Below the pieces are notes generated by a model, which saw only the letters and a list, made by a program, of their open reading frames with translations, did not search any database and was not told the DNA's origin. The translations under genes and the position numbers were made by a program. From Paenibacillus xylanilyticus (GTDB taxonomy: Bacteria > Bacillota > Bacilli > Paenibacillales > Paenibacillaceae): a stretch of DNA of 45,055 bases. The stretch covers positions 1 to 45,055 of the forward strand of contig NZ_JABMCB010000204.1 in the NCBI RefSeq assembly GCF_013359935.1, given 5' to 3'. Positions 16,610 to 24,669 of the stretch are shown piece by piece (position 1 is the first letter of the stretch; each line of letters opens with the position of its first letter).

Positions 16610-17089
16610 TTCAGGCCGCCCTTTTTAATATTCGGAATTACTTCGTGTCGGTAAATTGGCCAACAAAATTAATGTTCGTGTTCAACCGACTGGTAAAGCC
16701 CCATTAAGCTAACGGGCAGGTTAGTGTAATTCCTAGTGAAATAGCTGACACCATTAAATTAATCGCTCATCCAATCAGACTACCATATCATCAAAGGTTT
16801 ACTTGAGAGAGGTTCTTTTAACATTGCTTGCATTCAATCCTGTCTTGGAGTTTCGTAGTCTAGAGTGTCTGGTCATTAGCGTAAACTTCGTTGGTGCGGA
16901 ATTATTGACGCAGATAGGAATGGCTAGAATTAAATCATTATGTTAAAAGCAAAAAAGAAACAAATCTTTAGAATGTTTGATTATCATCACAACTTTAACG
17001 TTTCTTAACAAACGAAGTTTAAGAGGCATTAGGTCAATATCTATGTTCCTGATACGTAGATTACCAACTAACTTATTCTAGTATAGAGG
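16610..17089. other. Long intergenic region with repeat copy 3
   Basis: About 480 bp. The only item recognised is CATTAAGCTAACGGGCAGG at 16702-16725, nearly identical to the copy at 4705-4728. No convincing open frame or terminator was seen. Confidence 0.6.
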
Positions 17090-17132
17090 TTGACAAGAAC
17101 GAATACTCTTAGTAATATACCCATAGGGGTAT
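17090..17132 (+). promoter_or_regulatory. CstR-controlled promoter of the tusA-rhodanese operon
   Basis: TTGACA (17090-17095), 17-bp spacer, TAATAT (17113-17118). The operator-like dyad ATACCCATAGGGGTAT (17117-17132) overlaps the end of the -10, so a bound repressor would block initiation. The dyad has the form known for CstR operators. Confidence 0.85.
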
Positions 17133-17259
17133 ACGTAATCAATGATAATCCCAATTGAAATGCAATTTGTAAAACACAGGCCAAAAGGGAAGACTTATTA
17201 AAAAACCTCTTTACCAATGGCTTGTCTTGTTCATAACAAAATTTGAGGAGGTTTCTGTA

Positions 17260-17829
17260 GTGGCCGAAATTAAAGTAGATCAGAAAATCGATTGCAAAGG
17301 GCTTGCCTGTCCAATGCCAATCGTAAAAACAAAAAAAGCGATGGATCAATTAGATGATGGTCAAGTTATTGAAGTACAGGCTACAGATAAGGGGTCTCTG
17401 GCGGACATTCAAGGATGGGCTAAAAATACCGGGCATCATTATCTCGGTACAGTAGAGGATGGCGATGTTCTCAAGCATTACGTCCGTAAAGCTAATGTTA
17501 CTGAAACAAAGGAAGTGAATAAGCATCCGCATGTCATTTCCAATGATGAATTGGTGAAAAAACTTGCTGTTAAGGAAAAAATTACTGTGCTGGATGTTCG
17601 TGAACCTGCCGAATATGCGTTTAACCGAATTGCCGGCGCTATTTCTATTCCGCTAGGGGAACTCGAAGGTCGGATCCAGGAGCTTAACCAGGAAGAAGAT
17701 ATTTATGTCGTATGCCGAACAGGCAGCCGCAGTGACTTTGCTTGTCAACTGCTTACTGAAAAAGGATTCAAGCAAGTCAAAAATGTTGAACCAGGCATGA
17801 CTGGTTGGACGGGGCCAACAGAAAAATAA
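17260..17829 (+). CDS. TusA-rhodanese fusion sulfurtransferase
   Basis: About 189 residues. Start GTG 17260, 8 nt after GAGGAGG; longer ATG frames lack a ribosome site. Residues 1-75 are a TusA domain (DCKGLACPMP; persulfide carrier Cys17). Residues 90-189 are a rhodanese with active loop CRTGSR (Cys152). The fusion would pass sulfane sulfur between the two Cys. First gene of the operon under the CstR-type promoter at 17090-17132, followed by dsrE-like, persulfide dioxygenase and tusA genes. Confidence 0.9.
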   Translation: MAEIKVDQKIDCKGLACPMPIVKTKKAMDQLDDGQVIEVQATDKGSLADIQGWAKNTGHHYLGTVEDGDVLKHYVRKANVTETKEVNKHPHVISNDELVKKLAVKEKITVLDVREPAEYAFNRIAGAISIPLGELEGRIQELNQEEDIYVVCRTGSRSDFACQLLTEKGFKQVKNVEPGMTGWTGPTEK

Positions 17830-17855
17830 AAACCAATACAAACGGAGGTATAACA

Positions 17856-18251
17856 ATGAGTACTAAAGTAGCTATTATTGCAAGTAATGGTGGAATGTTC
17901 GATGCATATAAAGTGTTTAATATCGCAACTGCTTCGGCAGCGACTGAAGCAGAGGTTGCCATTTTCTTTACTTTTGAAGGCTTGAATCTGATTCACAAGA
18001 AAGCTCATCACCAATTGCCACTGCCTGCAGGGGCTGAACATTTTGCAGAAGGGTTCAAAAATGCAAATGTTCCATCGATTCCACAGCTTGTAGAAATGGC
18101 TCAGGAGATGGGTGTCAAGATTATTGCTTGTCAGATGACAATGGATGTTATGAATCTAACAAAAGAGGACTTTATTGAAGGCATTGAAGTAGGTGGAGCT
18201 GTCACTTTTCTGGATTTTGCGAAGGATGCCAACGTTACATTGACGTTCTAA
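17856..18251 (+). CDS. DsrE-family sulfur carrier protein
   Basis: 131 residues from the ATG at 17856, which follows CGGAGG; an upstream in-frame ATG at 17805 lies inside the previous gene. DsrE/F-like fold with VAIIASNGG at the start and conserved IIACQMTMDVM carrying the likely persulfide Cys. Such proteins exchange sulfane sulfur with TusA and rhodaneses. Located between TusA-rhodanese and persulfide dioxygenase. Confidence 0.85.
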   Translation: MSTKVAIIASNGGMFDAYKVFNIATASAATEAEVAIFFTFEGLNLIHKKAHHQLPLPAGAEHFAEGFKNANVPSIPQLVEMAQEMGVKIIACQMTMDVMNLTKEDFIEGIEVGGAVTFLDFAKDANVTLTF

Positions 18252-18269
18252 AGGAAGGGAGAAACGAAA

Positions 18270-19406
18270 ATGGAATTAAAAGCGATGACTGCCAAGGAAC
18301 TTACGCGTATCGTCTTGGCTAAAGAAGAAATCTTTATCCTTGATGTTCGTAATGAAACGGACTTTATCGATTGGAAGGTTGAAGGCGACAGCGTAGAAAT
18401 CATTAACATTCCTTATTTTGATCTCTTAGATGGTGTAGATGATGCACTCGATAAGATTCCTAATGGGAAAAAGTTGCTTGTTGTCTGTGCGAAAGAGGGG
18501 TCTTCCAAATTTGTAGCAGAGCAAATCATTGAGGCCGGCAGAAGCAACGTGCATTACCTTGAAGGCGGTATGAAATCATGGAGTGAGCATCTGGAGCCAG
18601 TGAAGATTGGAGAATTGAAGGACGGGGGATCTTTGTATCAGTTCGTGCGGATTGGGAAGGGCTGCTTGTCTTATATGGTTGTTTCAGGCGGGGAAGCAGC
18701 AGTGATTGACACGCTTCGCATGACAGAAGTGTTTGAACAGTTTGCGAGAGAGCAAGGTGCACAGATTAAACACACCCTGGACACACACCTGCATGCCGAT
18801 CATATTTCAGGCGGACGGAAATTAGCTGAGCAAACTGGAGCCACTTATTGGCTGCCCCCAAAAGATGCGACTGAAGTTACTTTCAATTATGAGGAACTTG
18901 AAGAAGGTCGTGTTATCACGGTAGGTTCCACAACAATCCGGATTCAGCCGATTTACTCTCCTGGACACACCATCGGAAGCACGTCATTTATTGTAGATGA
19001 CCAGTACCTGTTGACCGGTGATATCCTGTTCATTGAATCGATCGGTCGTCCTGATTTGGCTGGCCTTGCGGAAGATTGGGTAGGTGATCTTCGTGACACG
19101 CTTTATAAGCGGTATACAGAATTGTCTCAAGATCTGATCGTATTGCCTGCTCACTTCGGAAAGGTGACGGAGCTCGGTGAAGACGGTCGAGTGATGGCGA
19201 AATTGTCTGACTTATATCAAAAAAACCCTGGTCTCAACATTCGTGAAGAGGATGAATTCCGGCGTACAGTGACTGAGAATCTTCCACCTCAGCCTAATGC
19301 GTATCAAGAAATCCGGCAGACGAACATGGGAAAAATTACACCCGACGAAGATGAGCAGCGCGAGATGGAAATCGGTCCTAACCGCTGTGCCGTGCATGAC
19401 AATTAA
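18270..19406 (+). CDS. Rhodanese-metallo-beta-lactamase persulfide dioxygenase (CstB/ETHE1-like)
   Basis: 378 residues. Residues 1-105 form a rhodanese domain with the active loop CAKEGSS (Cys73). From about 115 on is an ETHE1-type MBL domain with THLHADH (His173, His175, Asp177, His178), SPGHT (His232) and LTGD (Asp250), the single-iron site of persulfide dioxygenases. It would oxidise glutathione, bacillithiol or CoA persulfide to sulfite or thiosulfate. The domain order (rhodanese first) differs from S. aureus CstB. Product export may be done by the TauE protein at 19963. Confidence 0.9.
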   Translation: MELKAMTAKELTRIVLAKEEIFILDVRNETDFIDWKVEGDSVEIINIPYFDLLDGVDDALDKIPNGKKLLVVCAKEGSSKFVAEQIIEAGRSNVHYLEGGMKSWSEHLEPVKIGELKDGGSLYQFVRIGKGCLSYMVVSGGEAAVIDTLRMTEVFEQFAREQGAQIKHTLDTHLHADHISGGRKLAEQTGATYWLPPKDATEVTFNYEELEEGRVITVGSTTIRIQPIYSPGHTIGSTSFIVDDQYLLTGDILFIESIGRPDLAGLAEDWVGDLRDTLYKRYTELSQDLIVLPAHFGKVTELGEDGRVMAKLSDLYQKNPGLNIREEDEFRRTVTENLPPQPNAYQEIRQTNMGKITPDEDEQREMEIGPNRCAVHDN

Positions 19407-19423
19407 GAGGAGGAAAACTCATT

Positions 19424-19651
19424 ATGAAAACAGATCTGGTAGTAGATACTAAAGGACTGGCATGTCCTATGCCGATCGTAAAAGCAAAGAAAGCGCTGGA
19501 TGGTCTTGAATCCGGACAAATCATGGAAGTACTGTCAACGGACAAAGGCTCCGTTAATGACTTTCAAGCTTGGGTAAAACAAACCAAACACGAATTGATT
19601 TCCTATGAGGAAGACAACGGTATTTATAAGTTTTACGTTAAAAAGATTTAA
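19424..19651 (+). CDS. TusA-family sulfur carrier
   Basis: 75-residue single-domain TusA with DTKGLACPMPIVKAKKAL and a persulfide-carrying Cys in CPMP. ATG follows GAGGAGG. A paralogue of the TusA half of the gene at 17260. Last gene of the first sulfur operon; terminator follows. Confidence 0.92.
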   Translation: MKTDLVVDTKGLACPMPIVKAKKALDGLESGQIMEVLSTDKGSVNDFQAWVKQTKHELISYEEDNGIYKFYVKKI

Positions 19652-19660
19652 ATAAAAACA

Positions 19661-19694
19661 AAGCGAACACGCAGTAGTGTGTTCGCTTATTTCA
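19661..19694 (+). terminator. Terminator of the first sulfur operon
   Basis: Stem AAGCGAACAC / GTGTTCGCTT with an 8-nt loop, then ATTTC. It starts 10 nt after the tusA stop. Confidence 0.85.
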
Positions 19695-19962
19695 AGCCTT
19701 CATAAGTTATAGTTACGCCGAGAGAGCAGTAATTTTCTTCTCTATAGTGACCCTGCGGGCAGGATTTAGCAGAACATTCAGCGATTTACGGCATGGAGTT
19801 TATTGTTAAAAACAGGACATCTTGCTTCAAACCATTTTTTGAATAAGGCTAACATATAGCTTTGATCCTCTTTTATTATAAGATTATTTAGTTTTGAATA
19901 TTGTACTCCTTTTAGTTGGGTTCCGTATAGAATTATTTTAGACTAAAGAAAGGAGGATGTTT

Positions 19963-20757
19963 ATGGATATCTTGTTAATGGTCATTATGTTCGCTCTTGG
20001 CGTAATCGGATCCTTCTTTTCAGGATTGCTTGGAATAGGCGGAGCTATCATTAACTATCCTTTGCTGTTGTATGTACCATCAGTATTCGGTGCAGCGCAC
20101 TTTTCAGCACATGAGGTTTCTTCGATCAGTATGTTCCAAGTTTTTTTTGCCTCTCTTGCAGGCGTTTTGGCATTTCAGAAAAGAAGTAAAGGCAAATTGG
20201 GGCCATCAGCCGTTCATAAGGGATTAGTTCTTTATATGGGCATTAGCATTTTGGTGGGAAGCCTGATCGGAGGATATATATCGGGAATGCTTCAAGGAGA
20301 AATCATTAACCTGATCTATGGCATACTTGCCGTGTTAGCAGTTATTCTGATGCTGATCCCTCGTAAGGGCTCGGATGAAATCAAAGAGAACCTTCAATTT
20401 AATAAATTCATTGCGATAGTCTCTGCCTTTATAGTCGGAATTGTATCCGGAATTGTGGGCGCAGGGGGCGCTTTTATCCTGATTCCCATCATGCTCACCC
20501 TCCTCAAGATTCCAACCCGGACGACCATCGCTTCTTCACTTGCGATCGTCTTTGTTTCGGCTGTCGGCGGGGTTATTGGAAAGCTTACGGGCGGACATAT
20601 TCCTTTATGGCCTACTTTATTCACGGTGGTTGGAAGTCTGATCGGAGCTCCATTGGGGTCTAAAGTAGGTTCCAAGATAAATGTTAAAATCCTTCGTTAT
20701 GGACTAGTCGTGCTTATTGCACTGACAGCCGTTAAAGTTTGGTCAACTATCCTTTAA
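19963..20757 (+). CDS. TauE/SafE (TSUP) family sulfur-anion exporter
   Basis: 264 residues from ATG 19963 (6 nt after AGGAGG; the ATG at 19957 abuts it too closely). Eight or so membrane helices with internal pseudo-symmetry: GLLGIGGAIINYPLL in the first half and IVGAGGAFILIPIML in the second. TSUP proteins move sulfite, thiosulfate or sulfonates. In this island export of oxidised sulfur from the dioxygenase is the natural role. No CstR box was seen directly upstream. Confidence 0.88.
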   Translation: MDILLMVIMFALGVIGSFFSGLLGIGGAIINYPLLLYVPSVFGAAHFSAHEVSSISMFQVFFASLAGVLAFQKRSKGKLGPSAVHKGLVLYMGISILVGSLIGGYISGMLQGEIINLIYGILAVLAVILMLIPRKGSDEIKENLQFNKFIAIVSAFIVGIVSGIVGAGGAFILIPIMLTLLKIPTRTTIASSLAIVFVSAVGGVIGKLTGGHIPLWPTLFTVVGSLIGAPLGSKVGSKINVKILRYGLVVLIALTAVKVWSTIL

Positions 20758-20803
20758 AGCATATAAAAATGATTTGTATTTTAGTATATTCCCCTGTTTT
20801 ATT

Positions 20804-20819
20804 AAACCTATAGGGGTAT
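20804..20819 (+). promoter_or_regulatory. CstR-type operator upstream of the second dsrE-like gene
   Basis: AAACCTATAGGGGTAT aligns with the boxes at 17117, 21363 and 22219 with a degenerate left arm. The promoter hexamers here are weak (TTGTAT near 20774). Confidence 0.65.
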
Positions 20820-20857
20820 ATGTAATTCATAAAATAGAAAGTGGGTATTATTAATTA

Positions 20858-21331
20858 ATGACTGATAAATCAACAATCGTACTGTTTAGTGGTGAATTAG
20901 ATAAAGCAATTGCAGCATTTATTATTGCTAATGGCGCAGCTGCCTATGATCACGAAGTAACCATATTTTTTACCTTCTGGGGATTGAATGCGCTGCGGAA
21001 AGATGAGAGCATCAAGACGAATAAAAGTGTTTTGGAAAAAGCTTTTGGCTGGATGATGCCACGGGGGGCAACAAAACTCGGGCTGTCCAAAATGAATTTT
21101 GGCGGGCTTGGTCCGCAGATGATTAAACATGTGATGAAAAAGCATAATGCTTTATCTCTGACTCAATTGATGGAGCTAGCACAGGAGCAGGGTGTGAAGA
21201 TGGTTGCTTGTACCATGACCATGGATCTTCTGGGTCTAAAACAAGAAGAATTGATCGATGGATTGGAATATGCTGGAGTTGCCGCTTACCTAGGTGATGC
21301 AACAAACGGCAAGGTAAACTTATTTATTTAA
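20858..21331 (+). CDS. DsrE/DsrF-like protein (DsrE2 type)
   Basis: 157 residues. Starts with TIVLFSGELDKAIAAFIIANG and carries VACTMTMDLLG with a single conserved Cys at 118, the same motif as the smaller DsrE-like protein at 17856. A longer central insert (MMPRGATKLGLSKMNFGG) marks it as the DsrE2 form. It probably carries persulfide. It lies alone between tauE and cstR with its own operator. Confidence 0.85.
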   Translation: MTDKSTIVLFSGELDKAIAAFIIANGAAAYDHEVTIFFTFWGLNALRKDESIKTNKSVLEKAFGWMMPRGATKLGLSKMNFGGLGPQMIKHVMKKHNALSLTQLMELAQEQGVKMVACTMTMDLLGLKQEELIDGLEYAGVAAYLGDATNGKVNLFI

Positions 21332-21356
21332 AGGTGTAAGCTAACATATTTTGCTC

Positions 21357-21378
21357 TATAATATACCTATACAGGTAT
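21357..21378 (+). promoter_or_regulatory. Autoregulated CstR promoter/operator
   Basis: TATAAT (21357-21362) followed immediately by the dyad ATACCTATACAGGTAT (21363-21378), 24 nt before the cstR start. The position relative to -10 is like that at the other CstR-type promoters. The -35 is poor. Confidence 0.75.
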
Positions 21379-21402
21379 GTTATGAAGGAGAGTAGATCTT
21401 AT

Positions 21403-21672
21403 ATGGAATACAACTATACAGATAGCTTGAAAACACGTTTGCGGAGAATTGAAGGCCAGGTTCGTGGTGTACTCCGATTGATGGAAGAAGGTAAACCTTG
21501 TAAAGAGGTTGTTGCCCAGCTGTCTGCCGTACGTAATGCCTCTGACAGAGCTCTTGCGCAAATCGTTGCAGAAAATCTTCAACAGTGCATTATGGCCGAA
21601 CAGGAGGCTGGCAATAAGGATACAGGTAAATTGGTGAAGGAAGCGGTAGAGCTTCTTGTGAAAAGCCGGTAA
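21403..21672 (+). CDS. cstR: CsoR-family persulfide-sensing repressor (CstR type)
   Basis: 89 residues from ATG 21403 after AAGGAGAG. All-helical CsoR/RcnR fold (RLRRIEGQVRGVLRLMEE). Two sensing Cys: Cys33 (GKPCKEV) and Cys62 (LQQCIM). The His that Cu-sensing CsoR has four residues before the second Cys is Asn58 here, which points to a CstR that forms a di- or trisulfide with persulfides and releases DNA. Four matching operators lie around it, including one at its own promoter. Confidence 0.9.
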   Translation: MEYNYTDSLKTRLRRIEGQVRGVLRLMEEGKPCKEVVAQLSAVRNASDRALAQIVAENLQQCIMAEQEAGNKDTGKLVKEAVELLVKSR

Positions 21673-21715
21673 TTAAAACACGATGGAATAAATCATCTAT
21701 GGAGGGAACTTACAC

Positions 21716-22024
21716 ATGTCATTTAAGGAAATAGCACCTCAAGAGGTAGCAGAACGTCTTAACAAAGGTGAAACTTTGATCATGCTGGATGTCCGGGAAC
21801 CGGGAGAATGGATGGAAGGACACGTAGCAGGTGCTAATCACATTCCCCTTGGCGAACTGGACTCTAGACATGAAGAGTTAGACCCGGCACAAGAAATTAT
21901 TGTTATATGCCGCAGTGGAAATCGCAGCGGAAAGGCATGTGAGCTGCTTTATGAAAAAGGGTTCAAGGTTATCAATATGACAGGTGGGCTCAATGCCTGG
22001 ACAGACAAATTGGTTCGTAATTAA
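21716..22024 (+). CDS. Single-domain rhodanese
   Basis: 102 residues, with DVREPGEW and the active loop CRSGNRSG (Cys65), the form of GlpE/PspE-like sulfurtransferases. Cytosolic. GGAGGGA lies upstream of the ATG. Follows cstR by 43 nt and is probably co-transcribed. Close paralogue of the protein at 22314. Confidence 0.93.
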   Translation: MSFKEIAPQEVAERLNKGETLIMLDVREPGEWMEGHVAGANHIPLGELDSRHEELDPAQEIIVICRSGNRSGKACELLYEKGFKVINMTGGLNAWTDKLVRN

Positions 22025-22104
22025 TATAGAAGATAGTTAGAATGCTTCGCTTCGGAAGCATCAGCCCAGACTATAAGAGAACTGGTATTCGAATCCTTAT
22101 ATCT

Positions 22105-22142
22105 ATCTATAGATCGCTTTACTATGATCTATAGATTTTTTT
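22105..22142 (+). terminator. Terminator after cstR-rhodanese
   Basis: Perfect 11-bp stem ATCTATAGATC / GATCTATAGAT followed by TTTTTTT. Confidence 0.88.
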
Positions 22143-22191
22143 ATTTATGATCTGTTTTGTAATGAGCTAAAAGATTATTTTTGAGGAGAGC

Positions 22192-22234
22192 TTGAGAAAA
22201 ATCATTTTTGGCTTTATAATACCTATAGGGGTAT
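22192..22234 (+). promoter_or_regulatory. CstR-controlled promoter of the rhodanese operon
   Basis: TTGAGA (22192-22197), 17-bp spacer, TATAAT (22215-22220), with dyad ATACCTATAGGGGTAT (22219-22234) overlapping the -10 end. The geometry matches the promoter at 17090. Confidence 0.87.
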
Positions 22235-22313
22235 ATGTAATATATCTAGGGTATTCACTGTGTACAAAAGTGAATAGCCAAATTTTATGTACACAAATAG
22301 GAGAGGATTACTT

Positions 22314-22634
22314 ATGGCATTTAAAATTCCAAAAGAAATTACCCCGCAAGAAGTAGCTGAACAGCTGAAACAAGGCAAGGATCTTATGATGCTTGATGTT
22401 CGTGAATCTGCAGAGTGGGTAGAAGGACATGTAGAGGGAGCTGTTCATATTCCGTTAGGACAATTAATGCAACGATACTTTGAACTTGATGAATCTCAGG
22501 AGGTCATTATCATGTGCCGAAGTGGAAACCGGAGCGGTCTTGCATGTGAGCTTCTTCATGAGAAAGGATATAAGGTTGTAAACATGACAGGCGGTCTGAG
22601 CGAATGGTCGGATTTCAATAAATTAGTGCGATGA
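22314..22634 (+). CDS. Single-domain rhodanese
   Basis: 106 residues from ATG 22314, 6 to 7 nt after GGAGAGG; the ATG at 22287 lacks a ribosome site. DVRESAEW and active loop CRSGNRSG (Cys68). Very similar to the protein at 21716, so a local duplication. First gene of an operon with two membrane rhodaneses and the DUF302 gene. Confidence 0.92.
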   Translation: MAFKIPKEITPQEVAEQLKQGKDLMMLDVRESAEWVEGHVEGAVHIPLGQLMQRYFELDESQEVIIMCRSGNRSGLACELLHEKGYKVVNMTGGLSEWSDFNKLVR

Positions 22635-22668
22635 TGTCTATATGAATAATATAAAGAGGGTGTCATGA

Positions 22669-23061
22669 ATGACTCTGGTTTATATAGCAGCTGGAATGCT
22701 AGTCGTATGGTTACTGATTCAGCTGTGGCCGGTATCTTCACTTACTTATGTGGACATGGAAGAGTGGGATCCATCCCATGAACGTTGGTCCAATGTGAAA
22801 ATACTCGATGTCAGGGACTCCAGTGAGTATTGGGAGAGCCACATTCCAGGCTCGATTAATATATCTATTGGTCGTTTGCCATGGCAGAAGGAATTGTCGC
22901 GGCATGATGAGGTCATTATTTTCTCAAGTACCTGGCTTAAGAGAAAAAAAGCAGCCAGAATTCTTGCACGACGAGGATTCCGTCAGCTCTATATGGTGAA
23001 AGGATGTTGTTTGTCAAAAAAAAGAAAGGGAGAGTCCATTGAGCATAAATATTGTTATTAA
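22669..23061 (+). CDS. Membrane-anchored rhodanese-fold protein without catalytic Cys
   Basis: 130 residues. One N-terminal membrane helix (MLVVWLLIQLWPV), then a rhodanese fold (ILDVRDSSEYWESHIPGSIN). Where active paralogues have VxxCRSGNRS this protein has VIIFSSTWLKRKK, so the nucleophile is replaced by Ser. The basic C-terminus has three Cys (KGCC and KYCY). A scaffold or partner role for the membrane rhodanese encoded next, whose gene it overlaps by 23 nt, is possible but inferred. Confidence 0.78.
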   Translation: MTLVYIAAGMLVVWLLIQLWPVSSLTYVDMEEWDPSHERWSNVKILDVRDSSEYWESHIPGSINISIGRLPWQKELSRHDEVIIFSSTWLKRKKAARILARRGFRQLYMVKGCCLSKKRKGESIEHKYCY

Positions 23062-23428
23062 TGTTACGGTTATTATTGTGATTGTATGGTTTCTCTACAC
23101 CCGGATGAAACCGGTAAAAGGTGTGAAGAACCTGAAACCTGATGATTTTAGGAATGAAATAAAGAATAACAACAAACGTATCGTCGTTGATGTCCGTGAA
23201 CCTGGAGAGTACAAAAGAGGATTTATTAAGGGGGCGGTTAATATTCCTCTGTCTCAACTGGAGCGCCGTCTGGCCGAGATTCCTAAAGATAACATGGTTC
23301 TTTTGTATTGCCAGAGCGGTATGCGCAGCAAAAATGCAGCTAAAGTATTAAGTAGAAGCGGATACTCTAGTATTGCTCACCTCCATGGTGGTGTAAGCGT
23401 GTGGGGCGATAAGCTAATTCAAAAATAA
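23039..23428 (+). CDS. Membrane-anchored rhodanese
   Basis: 129 residues from a TTG start preceded by AAAGGGAGAG. N-terminal membrane helix (residues 4-20), then an intact rhodanese domain: VVDVREPGEY and CQSGMRS (Cys91). It overlaps the inactive rhodanese gene, so the pair is translationally coupled. The single-span anchor puts the catalytic domain at the membrane; which face cannot be fixed from sequence alone. Confidence 0.85.
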   Translation: MSINIVINVTVIIVIVWFLYTRMKPVKGVKNLKPDDFRNEIKNNNKRIVVDVREPGEYKRGFIKGAVNIPLSQLERRLAEIPKDNMVLLYCQSGMRSKNAAKVLSRSGYSSIAHLHGGVSVWGDKLIQK

Positions 23429-23513
23429 AAAGACGGCTGTTTAATCGGATAGCTATAGGGTAAGGATAACGAAAGAACCCTTGGACACATAAGAAGACAG
23501 GAGATGAAATAGC

Positions 23514-23897
23514 GTGTTCCATTATACGGTTAATACGAATAAGACAGTTGAGCAAGCGATTGTGGATCTTACAGACAACCTTAAAAAAGAACAGTTTGGC
23601 GTATTGTGGCAACTCGATATGAAAGAAAAGCTTCACGAGAAGGATGTGGAGCTGGATATGAAATATCACATTTTGGAAGTCTGTAACCCGAGTGAAGCAC
23701 AGAAGGTGTTATCTAAAAATCCGCTAGTCGGTTATTTCCTTCCCTGCAAGCTCGCAGTGTATGAAGAAGGCGGAAGTACCAAGATTGGAATGCCTAAGCC
23801 TTCAGCGTTAATAGGACTGGTTGAAAACGAGGAACTAATGAAGATTGCTTCCGATATCGAACAGCGTCTGATTTCTTGTATTGATATAAGTCGGTAG
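23514..23897 (+). CDS. DUF302 family protein
   Basis: 127 residues from a GTG start after AGGAGAT. DUF302 signature: FHYTVNTNKTVEQAIVDLTD at the start, then FGVLWQLDMKEKL, ILEVCNPSEAQKVL and FLPCKLAVYEE. Molecular function of the family is not established; members often lie by sulfur-oxidation and rhodanese genes. Cys in EVCNP and LPCKL are candidates for thiol chemistry. Last gene of the island. Confidence 0.88.
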   Translation: MFHYTVNTNKTVEQAIVDLTDNLKKEQFGVLWQLDMKEKLHEKDVELDMKYHILEVCNPSEAQKVLSKNPLVGYFLPCKLAVYEEGGSTKIGMPKPSALIGLVENEELMKIASDIEQRLISCIDISR

Positions 23898-24040
23898 TTC
23901 TAGTTGGGTTTGTTCAAGATAGGCTTTCACTTCGCCTTCAGGAACATGCATCATTTAAAATTGGAGTTATGGTGTGGACAGAACGAATGTTTTAAAAAAA
24001 TCAGTTTTAAACAAAAAAATGTCTTATATAGATTCATTAC

Positions 24041-24086
24041 AAAAGCCTGATTTCTCCTGTGACTATTAAAGAGAAATCAGGCTTTT
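24041..24086. terminator. Bidirectional terminator between sulfur island and cupin
   Basis: Perfect stem AAAAGCCTGATTTCTC / GAGAAATCAGGCTTTT, usable from both sides between convergent genes. Confidence 0.9.
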
Positions 24087-24126
24087 GGATATACGATTGT
24101 AAGTTCACTAAACGGGATTAAACCGA

Positions 24127-24669
24127 TTATCTTTCGGCAGATATCGCAATGGATTTCGTTTCATGAACTGTTCCATATGGATGATGAGGAGGGGCATATA
24201 TTACGTATAATTTAAGAGGTGTATGACCGGTGTTGGTAACATTGTGCCATTTTCCAGCGGGTATCATAATGGCATAGTCATTATAGGCCGTCACTTGAAA
24301 ATCTAATCTGTCTTTCCGATCTCCCATTTGAACAAGTCCCTGACCTTCTTCAATACGTATGAATTGATCGGTTGTCGGATGTATCTCCAAACCAATATCT
24401 TCGCCAACATAAATACTCATCAGAGTCACTTGAAAATGCTTTCCCGTCCATAGAGCAGTTCGATACGTTTGATTATGTTTTGCTGCCTGGTCAATATTTA
24501 TTACAAGAGGTCGTTGCCCATAATCCTTTAACTCTAAAGGAGAGGGGTGACTAACGTTCTGATTTCCATTGCACAATGGGGGGGTAACCCCATAATCGTC
24601 GTCGTTATCCCAGCTGTTAGGCATGGGATTATGCCAATGGTGATCGTGACGAGATAATTTATGGAACAT
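24127..24669 (-). CDS. Cupin-domain protein
   Basis: 180 residues; ATG after GAGGAGAA. His/Asp/Asn-rich N-terminus (HDHHWHNP), then a single beta-barrel cupin: GLEIHPTTDQFIRIEEGQG supplies a His and Glu, and IPAGKWHNVTNTG a His, so a metal site is plausible. Enzyme or binding function cannot be assigned. Monocistronic, convergent to the sulfur island. Confidence 0.75.
   Translation of the reverse strand: MFHKLSRHDHHWHNPMPNSWDNDDDYGVTPPLCNGNQNVSHPSPLELKDYGQRPLVINIDQAAKHNQTYRTALWTGKHFQVTLMSIYVGEDIGLEIHPTTDQFIRIEEGQGLVQMGDRKDRLDFQVTAYNDYAIMIPAGKWHNVTNTGHTPLKLYVIYAPPHHPYGTVHETKSIAISAER

Noticed and set aside
23890..23970. Minus-strand open frame starting MMHVPEGEVKAYLEQTQLEL
   Set aside because: Protein-like at first sight, but it runs into the opposite strand of the DUF302 gene with no ribosome site; too short to call.
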